64,000 nt of DNA, from the NCBI RefSeq assembly GCF_003006155.1, contig NZ_CP023559.1:3224001-3288000 (forward strand), in the 5' to 3' direction. The translations under genes and the position numbers were made by a program. Numbering within the stretch: position 1 is the first letter of the stretch; each line of letters starts with the position of its first letter. Origin of the DNA: Salinicola tamaricis. GTDB taxonomy: Bacteria > Pseudomonadota > Gammaproteobacteria > Pseudomonadales > Halomonadaceae. Below are positions 47,381 to 57,321 of this stretch, piece after piece. The notes beneath the pieces are model-generated. The model did not search any database. It was not told the DNA's origin and saw nothing but the letters and a program-made list of their open reading frames with translations.

Positions 47381-48185
47381 TCAGTCGTCGATCGACCAGG
47401 TCACGTTGACCCCGGCGTCGATGTCGATCTCGCCGCTGCGATACTCCGGTGCACGGCCGGCGCTATCTTCGGCGCGGCACGCATCATCATCATCTGCGGC
47501 TTGAAGCTGGGTGCGGTGGTCTCCTCGACGCTGATCACGTCGCCAAGATCCACGTCCAGGGTCTTGGCCATCAGCTTGGCCTTGGCCCGGGCGCGCTGGA
47601 GCGCCTGAGCCAGTGCTCGGTCGTCGGCGGCGTCGCTGTCCTTGAGCCCGTAGGTGACGCCATCGAGGGCATCGACCCCGGCCGTGGTGAGGGCGTCGAG
47701 TACCCGCGGCAGCCGCTCCAGATCGTCCAGCGTGAGGGTGATCGGGCGCTCCAGCTGGGTGCGTACCTGCGGCGGCTGGGTGTCGTCGCCACGCTGCGGT
47801 GACGGCACATAGTCGGGCCTTACGCTGAGCGAGCCGGCGCGGATGGCGTCACGCGGGATGCCGGCCTTCTCCAGGGTGCGGATCAGCTCGCCGGTGCGCT
47901 GCTCGAGCCGCTCGCGAGCCTGCTTGAGCGCGGCGGCATCGCCGCTGGTCTCGCTGCCCTGGGCCTGCGCCGGCGTGCGCTCCCACAAGCGTGCATCGAG
48001 GGTCGCAGTATCGGGGGCGACGCTCAGGGTGGCATTGGCCTGGACGCGCAGCTCGTGCGGGGTCTTGTCGGCCAGCGCCGGGTGGCCAGGCTCAGGCCCG
48101 CCAGCAGGCCGACGGCCCCCAGGCCGAGGGTGCGCGGTAGACGGCGCGTGAGCGGACGGACGGCGTTCGGGCGATAGCGAATCAT
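47381..48185 (-). CDS. Periplasmic SIMPL-domain (DUF541, YggE-like) protein (frameshifted)
   Basis: YggE-type proteins are exported and reduce oxidative stress in E. coli by an unknown mechanism. ATG 48185 follows AAGGAAA and gives a basic N-terminus and a signal segment (RTLGLGAVGLLAGLSLA). After repair the mature start reads TPHELRVQANATLSVAPDTA. The core is clean: QARERLEQRTGELIRTLEKA, PITLTLDDLERLPRVLDALT, GVTYGLKDSDAADDRALAQA LQRARAKAKLMAKTL and VISVEETTAP. The 3' end needs a repair near 47465 to end ITVTWSIDD-like at 47381. Frame changes near 48080 and 47465. Confidence 0.8.
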
Positions 48186-48229
48186 GGCGTTTCCTTGCTG
48201 TCGTGGCTGACTTCCAGAGATCATGCCGT

Positions 48230-48250
48230 CGATGGCAGCAACTGCCATCG
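48230..48250. repeat. Perfect 9-bp inverted repeat upstream of btuF
   Basis: CGATGGCAG and CTGCCATCG are separated by CAA. It lies in the 136 bp gap between two divergent genes and may be an operator for either. No cobalamin riboswitch features are seen here. Confidence 0.4.
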
Positions 48251-48321
48251 CTGACGCACGCTGGGCTTAGCCTCTCATGCTATGCTCGCTGGTGCCCATG
48301 TCCCAAGCGAGAAGGGTCGCC

Positions 48322-49345
48322 ATGCGCGCTTTTTCCCTAATCATTCGCCTTGGCACCAGACATCTGCCCTGGCTTGGCGGCTTGTATCAGGCGCAACGTC
48401 TGTCTCGTTCACGAAGTCTATGTCAGGCCCAAGGCTTCTCGCGTTTAGCACTGAGCCTCGCACTACTCAGTCTGGTAGCGCTGAACCTGGTGGCGCTCCC
48501 GGCCCAGGCCGAGATACGGGTGGTCGACGATCATGGCGAAGCGCTGACGCTCGCCGCGCCTGCTAAGCGCATCGTCGCGCTGGCGCCGCATCTGGTCGAG
48601 GACGCCTTTGCCGCCGGGGCCGGCGCGCAGCTGGTCGGAGTGATCGCCGGCAGTGACTACCCGGCGGCGGCCCGCGAGCTGCCTCGGGTCGGTAGCTATC
48701 GCGGCATTGCGCTGGAAGCGGTGGTCTCGGCGCAGCCGGACCTGGTACTGGCGTGGGGAGTGGCACCCCGGATGACCTGGTGCGCCAGCTCCAGGCGTTG
48801 GGGATTCCGGTCTACCGCAGTGAGCCGCGGCGACTTGCCGACATTGCCGGCAACCTGCGCGATATTGGCCTGCTGAGCGGCCATCCGGCGGCGGGGGAGC
48901 GTGCCGCAGCGCGCTTCGAACGTGCCCTGCTGGAGAGTCGTCAGCAGCTCACGCCGGCGCCCCGGGTGTTCTATCAGTTGGGGCAGGCACCGCTGACCAC
49001 CCTGGCCGGCGGTCAGATCGTGACCCGGGTGATCCAGCACTGTGGCGGCGAGCCGCTGTTCGCCGATGCCCCGGTGCTGGTGCCGGAGATCGGCTGGGAG
49101 GCGCTGCTGCTGGCGCGCCCCCAGGTGATTGTCGCCGCTGCGAAAGACGACGCCTGGCAGGCGTTCTGGGCCGGGCACGAGGCGCTGCCGGCGGTGGCTA
49201 GCGGCACCCTTTACAGCCTCGATCCCGACGCGGTCAGCCGCCCCGGGCCGCGGCTGGCGCAGGCGCACGCCAGATGTGCGCGGATCTGGCCGACGCCGCC
49301 GCGCGGCTGGCATCCTCCAGCCCCAGTGAAGGGCAGGGTCAGTAG
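48322..49345 (+). CDS. btuF: Periplasmic cobalamin-binding protein BtuF (frameshifted)
   Basis: BtuF delivers vitamin B12 to the BtuCD transporter. ATG 48322 follows AAGGG. The signal helix (LALSLALLSLVALNLVALPA, cut at QA-EIRV) is preceded by an unusually long 40-residue N-terminal part. The mature domain reads EALTLAAPAKRIVALAPHLV, DAFAAGAGAQLVGVIAGSDY, IALEAVVSAQPDLVLAW, GIPVYRSEPRRLADIAGNL, and VPEIGWEALLLARPQVIVAA. Frame changes near 48765 and 49268; the end reads CADLADAAARLASSSPSEGQ. It is convergent with cobO. No btuC or btuD is in the window. Confidence 0.85.
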
Positions 49346-49366
49346 ACGACACGCTCAGTCGTCGCT

Positions 49367-49423
49367 GTGATCGCTCATCGATGCTGTGATCAATAGTCGA
49401 TGCCGTGATCAATAGTCGATGCC
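49367..49423 (-). repeat. Three 19-bp tandem repeats at the cobO 3' end
   Basis: GTGATCAATAGTCGATGCC occurs twice in a row (49386-49404 and 49405-49423), preceded by a diverged copy (49367-49385). The last copy covers the end of cobO and its stop; the others duplicate this end outside the gene. Confidence 0.8.
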
Positions 49424-50008
49424 GCGGCGGGCCTGGATGCCGGCATCGAAGGCGTGCTTGACGTCCTGCATCTCGCTTACCGTATCGGCCATCTCGATCA
49501 GCTCGCGATGGGCGTTGCGTCCGGTGACGATCACGCTCTGCTCCGGCGGCCTGGCGGCGATCGCCTGGCGCACGGTGTCGATGTCGAGATAGCCGAACTT
49601 GAGCATGTAGGTGATCTCGTCGAGTACCACCAGATAGACCTCGGGGTCGGCGAGCAGGCGCTCGGCGTCCTGCCATACCGCCTGGCAGGCGGCGGTATCG
49701 CTCTCCCGGTTCTGGGTCTCCCAGGTGAAGCCGGTGGCCATGATCGACACCTCGAGATGGGGGTCATCGGCCAGCCGCTCGCGCTCACCGCACTCCCACA
49801 GCCCCTTGATGAACTGCACTACGCCGACGCGATAGCCGTAACCCAGGGCGCGGGTCACCGTGCCCCAGGCGGCGGTGGTCTTGCCCTTGCCGTTGCCGGT
49901 GAACACCAGCAGCAGGCCGCGCTGCTGGTCGGCGGCGGCGACCTTGTCATCGACATGGGCCTTGAGTTTCTGCATCGCGCGCTGATGGCGCTGCTGGCGG
50001 TCGGTCAT
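49409..50008 (-). CDS. cobO: Cob(I)alamin adenosyltransferase, CobO/BtuR type
   Basis: Intact, 199 aa; E. coli BtuR is 196 aa. It transfers the adenosyl group of ATP to reduced cobalamin or cobinamide. The P-loop is LLLVFTGNGKGKTTAAWGTV, followed by GYGYRVGVVQFIKGLWECGE, FTWETQNRESDTAACQAVW, VVLDEITYMLKFGYLDI and VIVTGRNAHRELIEMADTVS. AGGAG lies upstream of the start. It belongs with btuF and btuB to B12 uptake and activation. Confidence 0.95.
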   Translation of the reverse strand: MTDRQQRHQRAMQKLKAHVDDKVAAADQQRGLLLVFTGNGKGKTTAAWGTVTRALGYGYRVGVVQFIKGLWECGERERLADDPHLEVSIMATGFTWETQNRESDTAACQAVWQDAERLLADPEVYLVVLDEITYMLKFGYLDIDTVRQAIAARPPEQSVIVTGRNAHRELIEMADTVSEMQDVKHAFDAGIQARRGIDY

Positions 50009-50063
50009 GCTGGCTCCTGTCTGGCGATGCCTGGCTGGCGGTGAGACGCGCGCGGGCGTCGCG

Positions 50064-50417
50064 TTACTCGGCGGGCGTGGTGGGTGGCGGCGGATAGCCC
50101 AGGGTCTGGGCCAGGGCGGCGGCGTGGTTGGCGATCCAGTCGGCCGATAGCGGGCCCCAGTCGTGGATCACGTAGCGCCCGCTGAGGTGGCGCGCGCCGG
50201 GGGTCTGCTCGAACTCGCAGCGGATGTCGAGCTCGCCCAGGGCGGCGAGGGTGTCCTGGGCGGTGCGCCGCGGCATGCCGGTGGCTGCCACCAGCGCCGG
50301 GACGCTGGTGGCCAGCCCCGCGTCGATCAGGTGGGCGACGTAGAGGCGGCGATAGAAGCTGGTGCGAGTCTTGCTGAGCGACATGCGCAGGGCTCTGGCT
50401 GCTGGCTGGGCGCTCAT
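50064..50417 (-). CDS. Small winged helix-turn-helix protein
   Basis: Intact, 117 aa, or 106 aa if started at the Met at 50384 (MSLSKTRTSFYRRLYVAHLI); neither has a clear ribosome site. The helix-turn-helix is SVPALVAATGMPRRTAQDTL AALGELD, then RCEFEQTPGARHLSGRYVIH DWGPLSADWI. The conserved Trp-Gly-Pro end is typical of small gammaproteobacterial proteins of this kind. It follows cobO's promoter side on the same strand (55 bp before it), so a link to B12 genes is possible but unproven. Confidence 0.7.
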   Translation of the reverse strand: MSAQPAARALRMSLSKTRTSFYRRLYVAHLIDAGLATSVPALVAATGMPRRTAQDTLAALGELDIRCEFEQTPGARHLSGRYVIHDWGPLSADWIANHAAALAQTLGYPPPPTTPAE

Positions 50418-50461
50418 CCTACGATATGCGCGCAGCGACGACGAGCCCGTCGCGGCGTGGC

Positions 50462-51445
50462 TCAGCCCGCCATCACCTGCTGCATCAGCGGCCGCTGCTC
50501 GCGGTACCAGGCGGCGAAGCGCTCGATGCCGGTCTCCAGTGGCACCTGCGGCACATGGCCGGTGGCCTCGCGCAGGCGCGTGGTATCGGCCCAGGTGCGT
50601 TCGATGTCGCCCGGCTGCATCGGCTGGAAGTCGCGTGGGGCCTGGGCGCCCAGGGCGCTTTCCAGGGAGTCGATGAAGTCGAGCAGGGCCACCGGGTCGC
50701 CGCGGCCGACGTTATAGAGCGCGTGCGGTGCGCCGGTGTCGCCGGCGGGCGCTCGGGGCAGCAGCCGCACCAGGCTCTCGACGATGTCGTCGATATAGGT
50801 GAAATCCCGCGCCATGCGGCCATGGTTGAACACCGCGATGGGATCGCCGCGCAGCAGGCGCTCGGCGAACAGGCATGGCGCCATGTCCGGGCGCCCCCAG
50901 GGGCCGTAGACGGTGAAGAAACGCAGGCCGGTGGCGGGCAGACGGTGCAGGTCGGCGTAGCTGTAGGCCATCATCTCATTGGCGCGCTTGGTCGCGGCGT
51001 AGAGCGAGGCCGGCGTATCGACCGGGTCGCTTTCGCAGAACGGCAGTCGCTGCTGACGCCCGTAGACGGAGCTGGAAGAGGCGTAGAGCAGATGCTCGAC
51101 TGCATGGCGCTGGCACACGTCGAGCAGATTGAGAAAGCCGGTGAGATTGCTGTGGCCGTACTGGTGCGGGTGGCTAACCGAGTGACGCACCCCGGCCTGG
51201 GCTGCCAGGTGCATCACGTGGGTGAAGCGCTCCCGCGCGAACAGCCCATCCAGCGCGGCGAGGTCGGCGATATCCTGGCGCACGAAGCGCACCTTGCCCA
51301 GGCGCTCGAGACGCGCCTGCTTGAGCGCCACCGCGTAATAGTCGTTGAGATTGTCCAGCGCGACGACGCTATGACCCTCGGCGGCGAGGCGCCGGGTGAG
51401 ATGAAAGCCGATGAAGCCAGCGGCGCCGGTGACGAGAATGTTCAT
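50462..51445 (-). CDS. NAD-dependent sugar-nucleotide epimerase, UDP-glucuronate 4-epimerase type
   Basis: Intact, 327 aa from ATG 51445. An extended short-chain dehydrogenase/epimerase: NAD loop MNILVTGAAGFIGFHLTRRL, acidic end VVALDNLNDYYAVALKQARL, Ser in LLYASSSSVYGRQQ, catalytic Tyr and Lys in LYAATKRANEMMAYSYADLH (YxxxK). DNLNDYY and the VRHSVSHPHQYGHSNLTGFL segment are typical of UDP-GlcA epimerases that supply galacturonate for surface sugars. It lies 49 bp after the ArnT-like gene and is probably co-transcribed with it. Confidence 0.82.
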   Translation of the reverse strand: MNILVTGAAGFIGFHLTRRLAAEGHSVVALDNLNDYYAVALKQARLERLGKVRFVRQDIADLAALDGLFARERFTHVMHLAAQAGVRHSVSHPHQYGHSNLTGFLNLLDVCQRHAVEHLLYASSSSVYGRQQRLPFCESDPVDTPASLYAATKRANEMMAYSYADLHRLPATGLRFFTVYGPWGRPDMAPCLFAERLLRGDPIAVFNHGRMARDFTYIDDIVESLVRLLPRAPAGDTGAPHALYNVGRGDPVALLDFIDSLESALGAQAPRDFQPMQPGDIERTWADTTRLREATGHVPQVPLETGIERFAAWYREQRPLMQQVMAG

Positions 51446-51494
51446 GCGGGGTCCTGAGCTGGGTCTTGGGAGAGAAGACTGGTCCCGCCGGCGC

Positions 51495-53126
51495 TCAAGG
51501 CGCCGGCGTGGTGGCGGTGCAGAGCGCCGACTGGTCGGCGTGGAAGAGTGCCCGGGTCGGCAGGATATCCAGCGTGCCGCCGCGGTAGTCGAAACTGTGC
51601 ACGGCGCTGGCGTCGGCGATATAGCGCCGCCAGTCACGGTCGCGGCCGACGATCCAGGCATTCGGATGTGCCTGATGGAGGGCACAGGCGTCCTCGGGCG
51701 AGCTGAGGATCGCCAGCGGATGTTCCAGGCGTCCGGCGAACTGGAACGTGGCCTGGTAGTCGCCGTCGAAGGCCACCGGCTTGGCGTCCAGCTGTAGTTG
51801 GGCGATCAGCTCGCCGGGGCGGGTCACGTCATAGCGCGGCCACAGCGGCGCCAGCATCAGCTGGGCCAGGATCAGCAGCGCGATGCCGCTGCCCAGTGCC
51901 AGCCCGCGTGCGGCGATACTGCGTTTGGCGGGTCGCCAGCGCCACACGATCGCCCCCCAGGCAATCAGCGCCAGGCTGCCGAAGAGCGACAGCGTGGTGG
52001 CATCCAGCACGCCATGACCGAACAGCGCAAGGCCAAGCCCCAGCGACCCCAGGGCGATGATCGCCGCGGCCACGGCGCGCACTCGGCGCGGACGCTCCTC
52101 CTCGGGCTGCGCCAGACGGTCCATGACCATCAGCGCCAGCGCCGGCAGCAGCGGCATCAGGTAGTGGATCTGCTTGCCGCTGATCAGCGAGAACAGCACG
52201 AACGGCACCAGTGCCCAGATCCACATCAGCCGCTGGTGACGCTGGCGCGGCCGGCGTGGCCAGGCTGCCGGCCACAGCGACCACGGGAACAGCAGCACCG
52301 GTAGCCACGGCAGGTACCACCACAGCGGCCGGGCGTGAGCCATGGAGTCATGCAGGCGATCGACGCTCTGACCCCACAGCAGCTCGCGGGCGTAGGCGTG
52401 TCCGCCGATCACGGCGGCGGTCAGCGCCCAGGCGGCGAGTATGGCGATGCCCAGGGCCAGTGCCAGCAGCAGGCGCCGGCGCCCGCCGGCGCCCAGCGGT
52501 TCGGTGCGCCACCAGCGCAGGCCGAGCAGGATCGGGCCGAAGGTGACGAACACCGCCGGGCCCTTGGCGAGCAGGGCCAGGCCCAGCCAGACGCCGCACT
52601 GCAGCGCGCGCCGACGGGTCAGGGCGCCGCTCACCAGCGGACTGATCGCACCCAGCAGGCAAGCGGTGAGCAGGATGTCGAACATCAGCGCGCCGCTGTA
52701 GAGGTTCCACATCAGCATCGCCATCAGCACCATCGGTGCCACGCGGGCGCGGCTGCCGGCATAGCCCAGACGTCGGGCGATGCGGTAGAGATGCTGCATC
52801 GCCACCAGTGCCGCCAGCGGCGCGATCAGTTTGGGCCACCAGGCGTTGACGCCGAACACCCCCCAGCCGGCCTGGATCAGCCAGAACAGCAGCGGCGGCT
52901 TGTCCGAGTAGGGCTCGCCGTTCATCAATGGCAGCACCCAGGAGTGGGCGTGCCACATTTCCCAGGCGACCGAGACGTAGCGGGTCTCGTCGATCGGCAT
53001 CAGCGGGCGCGACAGCGCGCCGATGACGGCCAGCGTCCATAGCAGAGCGATAGCCAGCGTATCGCGGTAGCGGGCGTCCCAGCACAGGGCGGGAAGGCTT
53101 AGGCTTTTCTTCAAGGTCGTCATCAC
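51495..53126 (-). CDS. ArnT-like polyprenyl-phosphate-sugar:acceptor glycosyltransferase (GT39/GT83)
   Basis: Intact, 543 aa. Enzymes of this type move a sugar from an undecaprenyl carrier to lipid A or protein at the periplasmic face. The first periplasmic loop has the metal-binding acidic residue in SRPLMPIDETRYVSVAWEMW and the motif NGEPYSDKPPLLFWLIQ. Around 11-12 helices follow (for example LALALGIAILAAWALTAAVI), with the KQIHYLMPLLPALALMV motif and a soluble C-terminal domain (GDYQATFQFAGRLEHPLAIL). It differs from true ArnT in its C-terminal part, and arnBCADEF are absent here. Acceptor unknown. Confidence 0.82.
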   Translation of the reverse strand: MMTTLKKSLSLPALCWDARYRDTLAIALLWTLAVIGALSRPLMPIDETRYVSVAWEMWHAHSWVLPLMNGEPYSDKPPLLFWLIQAGWGVFGVNAWWPKLIAPLAALVAMQHLYRIARRLGYAGSRARVAPMVLMAMLMWNLYSGALMFDILLTACLLGAISPLVSGALTRRRALQCGVWLGLALLAKGPAVFVTFGPILLGLRWWRTEPLGAGGRRRLLLALALGIAILAAWALTAAVIGGHAYARELLWGQSVDRLHDSMAHARPLWWYLPWLPVLLFPWSLWPAAWPRRPRQRHQRLMWIWALVPFVLFSLISGKQIHYLMPLLPALALMVMDRLAQPEEERPRRVRAVAAAIIALGSLGLGLALFGHGVLDATTLSLFGSLALIAWGAIVWRWRPAKRSIAARGLALGSGIALLILAQLMLAPLWPRYDVTRPGELIAQLQLDAKPVAFDGDYQATFQFAGRLEHPLAILSSPEDACALHQAHPNAWIVGRDRDWRRYIADASAVHSFDYRGGTLDILPTRALFHADQSALCTATTPAP

Positions 53127-53172
53127 GGCTCTGGGTTCTCTACCTGACTCGGCGGCTACTGTGTACGCTGAG

Positions 53173-53259
53173 TCTTAACGCAATATTACTGTCGTGGCGT
53201 TCTGGGGCGCGGGCGGTTTCCGGCGCGCCGGGCCCGCGGCAGGCTAAGGAAGCGTTAAG
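53173..53259. promoter_or_regulatory. Two PmrA-like direct repeats between the ArnT-like gene and the response regulator
   Basis: CTTAAC-N5-ATTACT (53173-53189) lies 47 bp from the glycosyltransferase start. GCTAAG-N5-GTTAAG (53243-53259) is 129 bp before the regulator start. Both resemble the enterobacterial PmrA/QseB site YTTAAK-N5-YTTAAK but are imperfect. The outer parts also form an inverted pair, CTTAACGC and GCGTTAAG. Confidence 0.45.
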
Positions 53260-53387
53260 CTGGCTGTGACTCAATGAGCGCGTGATAGCGTCGCCGGGCG
53301 CTGGCCGGCGATTCATCGGCGCGAATTCGTACGGCACGCCGGGCGGACAACGCTCGCCAGACAACGAAAAGGAAGTGGACGACGACG

Positions 53388-54050
53388 ATGCGCGTACTGT
53401 TGGTGGAGGATGATCCGCTGTTGGGGGATGGCATTCGCACGGCCCTGATTCGCGAAGGCTACGTGGTGGACTGGCTCACCCGCGGGCGCGAGGCGCTCGA
53501 GGCGGTCAAGATCGAACCCTTCTCGCTGGTGGTGCTCGACCTGGGCCTGCCGGATATCGACGGCCTGGCCGTCCTCAAGGAAGTTCGTCGCCAGTCTGCG
53601 CTGCCGGTTTTGATCCTGACCGCCCGGGATGCCGTCGAGCAGCGCATCGAGGGTCTCGACGCGGGCGCCGACGACTATGTGCTCAAGCCCTTCGACCTAC
53701 AGGAGCTGCTCGCCCGCATGCGCGTGGTGACTCGGCGTGCCGAGGGGCGTTCGACCCAGCTCTTGACCATCGGGCGGCTCTCCATCGACGAATCCCAGCA
53801 CGAGGTCACCTGGAAGGGTGAGCCGGTCATCCTGGGGCGGCGCGAGTTTGCGCTGCTGCTCGAACTGGCGCGCCATCGCGACAAGGTGATGTCGCGACCC
53901 AAGCTCGAAAGCCTGCTCTACGGCTGGGGGGAGGAGGTCGGCTCCAATGCGCTGGAGGTGCATGTGCACCACTTGCGGCGCAAGCTCGACAAGCAACTGA
54001 TCACTACCGTGCGCGGCATCGGCTATCGGTTGGACAGCCGCGTGGCATGA
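53388..54050 (+). CDS. OmpR-family response regulator, PmrA/QseB-like
   Basis: Intact, 220 aa. The receiver domain starts MRVLLVEDDPLLGDGIRTAL, with the phosphorylated Asp in FSLVVLDLGLPDIDGLAVLK and Lys in ADDYVLKPFDLQELLAR. The C-terminal winged helix is RREFALLLELARHRDKVMSR, KLESLLYGWGEEVGSNALEV, HVHHLRRKLDKQLITTVRGI. Sequence type is that of PmrA/BasR and QseB. It overlaps the kinase gene by 4 bp. The flanking glycosyltransferase operons and nearby boxes fit a lipid A or envelope-modification role. Confidence 0.88.
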   Translation: MRVLLVEDDPLLGDGIRTALIREGYVVDWLTRGREALEAVKIEPFSLVVLDLGLPDIDGLAVLKEVRRQSALPVLILTARDAVEQRIEGLDAGADDYVLKPFDLQELLARMRVVTRRAEGRSTQLLTIGRLSIDESQHEVTWKGEPVILGRREFALLLELARHRDKVMSRPKLESLLYGWGEEVGSNALEVHVHHLRRKLDKQLITTVRGIGYRLDSRVA

Positions 54051-55479
54051 CCTCGATTCGACGTTATCTGAACTGGGCGCTGGCCACGCTGCTGCTGGTG
54101 GTCATGTCGCTGGCGGTGACCGCGGCCTATTTCGTCACCCGCCACGAGATGGAAGAGATCTTCGACGCTCAACTGAGCCTGCAGGGGCGTATCGTTGCCG
54201 GCCTGGTGACCGAGCGCTCCACCGCGGACGAGTATGCCAGGATCGCCGCCCAGCTCTCCCAGCCGGGCCACTTCGCGCGCTGGTACGGCAGCACCGGCAA
54301 TCTGCTCACCGATCTGGCCGCGCCGGTGCTCTACGATCACGAAGAGAAGATGATCTCGCTGGGGGTGTGGAGCGATAGCGGCCGGCCTATTCTGATGGGT
54401 GCGCGCTGGCACGACGATGCCGACGGCACCAGCTTCCCGGCGCCCCATCACGAGGGGCATCGCTGGGTCAGCTATCAGGATCATCGCTGGCGCACCTTCA
54501 GCATGCCGATCGCCGGCGGACGCTGGCTCAGTATCGGCCTGCGCGACGCCTTCCAGAGCGAGCTGTTCAACAAGGTCGCCCTGGGCAATTTCGTACCGCT
54601 GCTGCTGACGCTGCCGATCCTTTTGTGGCTGATGGCGCGTCTGATCCGGCGCGGCCTGGCGCCGATCGAGGAGCTGTCGCGTCAGGTCGAGGCGCGGGAC
54701 GAGAAGGACCTGCGCCCGATCCGAGTCGCAGTACCTCAGGAGCTGCAGGCGCTGCGCGGTGCGCTCAACGACTTCATCGAGCGGCTGGGGCAGACCCTGG
54801 AACGCGAGCGCCGCTTTACCGCGGACGCGGCCCACGAGCTGCGCACCCCGTTGGCGGCGCTGAAGATTCATCTCGATAACGCGCGTTTCGGCGAACCCAG
54901 TGCTCTGGACAAGGCCTACAACGGCATCGAGCGGCTGCAGCGAGTGGTCGAACAACTGCTGCTGTTGGCGCGCCTGGAGCTGGATGATCAGGGCGCGGTG
55001 GCGGAAAAGGTGGAGCTCTCTTCGCTGGTGCTCGATCTGGCCGCCGAGCTGTGGCCGCTGGCGGAGTCGCAGCAGCAGACGCTGGAGATCACCGAAAACC
55101 CGGCGCTGAGTCTCGAGGGCAATGCCACCGAGCTGGGCATTCTCATCCGCAACCTACTCGATAACGCCCTGCGCTATACCCCGGCGGGGGGCGAGTCGAG
55201 GTGGCCATGGGCCAGACCCCAGAGCACAGGCCGTGGCTGTCGATCCGCGACAGCGGCCCGGGAATTCCCGAGGCGCTGCTCGAGGCGGTGACCCAGCGCT
55301 TCCAGCGCGCCGCCGACCAGCGCATCAGCGGTAGCGGCCTGGGGCTCTCCATCGCGGTCGAGATCGCCGAGCGCCAGCAGTTGAACATGAGGCTGTCCAA
55401 CCGGCCCGAAGGCGGCCTGGAAGTGCGGTTGGTATGGCAGCAGCCGGTGATTGCGCCTCGCGCGTCGGATGCGTTGTGA
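54047..55479 (+). CDS. Membrane sensor histidine kinase, PmrB/QseC-like (one frameshift)
   Basis: Two membrane helices (WALATLLLVVMSLAVTAAYF near the N-terminus and VPLLLTLPILLWLMARLIRR) flank a periplasmic domain of about 150 residues that is rich in His, Asp and Glu (ARWHDDADGTSFPAPHHEGH) and might bind metal or protons. The phosphorylated His is in FTADAAHELRTPLAALKIHL. N box: ELGILIRNLLDNALRYTPAG. One lost G near 55197 breaks the frame; the rest has IRDSGPGIPEALLEAVTQRF and SGSGLGLSIAVEIAERQQL. About 477 aa. Translationally coupled to the regulator by ATGA. Confidence 0.88.
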
Positions 55480-55572
55480 GGGAACGACGTTGTGGCGAGG
55501 CTAACTCGGTGCTCGCCCCCTTCGCGAGCCGTTGCGGATGATCTCCCCGGCTATGGGGCCGGGGAGCGGGAC

Positions 55573-57305
55573 TCATAAGCTCGGGGCGTCGCCGTCGGGA
55601 TCGGGCAGGGTGGTGGGGCGACGAACACTGGGGCGGCGTTGGGGTCACCCTGGCACTGGATCGCGGCGCGGGCCGGGATCAGCCACCAGTCGTCACCATT
55701 CTGTACGCCCATGTCGGTGATCTGATCGCGCGCGATGCACGAATAGTCCTTGGCCTGGCGCTCCATCGCGAACAGCCAGCGGTCATCGCCCTGCTTGAGC
55801 CAGGCGAAGGCGCGCTGGAACTGCTCACCGGCCGGGGTCTTGTCACCGAACTGGACGCTGGGCTGGCGCGCCTGGAGCAGGAACTCCTCGTCGAAGTCGG
55901 GGAGGGCCAACCACGCCTGGGGCCCGGTGATCTCAGCGACCTGGGTCATCATGTCGCGCGGCGAGCGGGCGTGATCCTGCAGCGCATAGCCCCAGGTGGA
56001 CCAACTGAGCCAGAACAGCACCAGCCAGCCGCATAGCGCCCACAGCCCGCGGGCCGGGCGGGTCCAGGCCAGCAGACCGATCCCCAGCGCGCCGATCACG
56101 ATCCACCAGGCCCAGGGGTCGACCTGATGACGCTCGGCCACCCGCGCCAGCGCCGGCAGGCCGAACGCGCCAAGGATGCCGGCGAGCAGCAGTAGACCGG
56201 CGAGCAGCGCCAGCACCACGAAAGCGGCGCGGTGCAGGCCGCGGCGGCGGATCAGCCCGGGCAGCAGCGGCGCCAGCGCCATCACCAGCAGTGGCAATGT
56301 GGGCAACATATAGACGCCGCGCTTGCCCGGCGAGAGCGAGAAGAACACCACGATCAGGATGACCGCGCTGAGTGGCAGCCAGACTCTCGCATCGCTGCGC
56401 TTGAGCCGATGCCACCAGGCCGGCAGTGCCCACGGCAGTGCCAGCACCAGCGGCATCCAGGCCCACGGCAGCACCTTGACGACGTAGTAATACCACGGCT
56501 CCAGGTGAGTCCAGGAGTCGGCATAGCGTTGTCCGGTCTGCTTGAACAGGATGTTGTCGCGGTAAGCGGCGAGCGCCGGGTCGCCGCTGAAGCTGGCCAT
56601 CAGCATCATCGGGATGGCCCAGGCAGCGATGCAGGCGAGCATCACCGCCAGTCCCAGCAGCAGCTCCTTGAGGCCGAGGCGCAGCGCACGGCCACGATAG
56701 CCGAACCATAGCCATGCCGGCAGCAGCGCCAGCGGCAGGATACCCACGCCCTTGGTGATCACCCCGATACCCATTGCCGCCCAGCCGATCAGCCACCAGC
56801 GTCGGGCCGGGCCGAGCAGGGCATGGCGCAGCAGCCCGTAGGCGCCGAGGGTGGTGAAGAAGGTCAGCATCATGTCGATCTGCGCGGTCTTGGCCTGCAG
56901 TACGAACTGGAACGCGGTCAGTAGTGCCAGGCCCGAGAGCAGGGCGACACGCCGCCCATGCAGGCGCCGGCCGAGATCGACCACCAGCAGCAGGGCGCCA
57001 AGGGCGCTGAGCGTGGTCGGGATCAGGAAACCGAGGCGCACCGAGCCGGTCAGCCAGATCGAGAGCGCCGAGGCCCACATGAACACCGGCGGCTTGTCGG
57101 GGTAGAGCTCGCCGCCGCGATGGGGGAACCAGAACTGGCCGGTACGCAGCATCTCCAGCGCGTTGAGGGCGAAGCGCGGCTCGTCGGCGGGCCAGGGGTC
57201 GCGTAGCCCGATACCGATACCCAGCAGCACGATCGCCAGCAGTAACAGCAGCAGCCAGGCGCGCCGATAGTGCGCCTGGGAGGGGTCGTCGAGGAAAGAT
57301 CGCAT
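55573..57305 (-). CDS. Second ArnT-like glycosyltransferase (GT39/GT83)
   Basis: About 577 aa. The first loop has the acidic motif RDPWPADEPRFALNALEMLR and ELYPDKPPVFMWASALSIWL. There are about 11 helices, for example LALLTAFQFVLQAKTAQIDM and LLAGLLLLAGILGAFGLPAL, with the KRGVYMLPTLPLLVMALAPL segment and a soluble C-terminal domain. A lost C near 55615 near the 3' end alters the tail; repaired, it ends PTTLPDPDGDAPSL at 55573, otherwise the frame runs to 55551. Last gene of the GT2-LAB_N-GT39 operon, convergent with the kinase gene. Confidence 0.82.
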
Positions 57306-57321
57306 GGCCTTGAATATCCGC

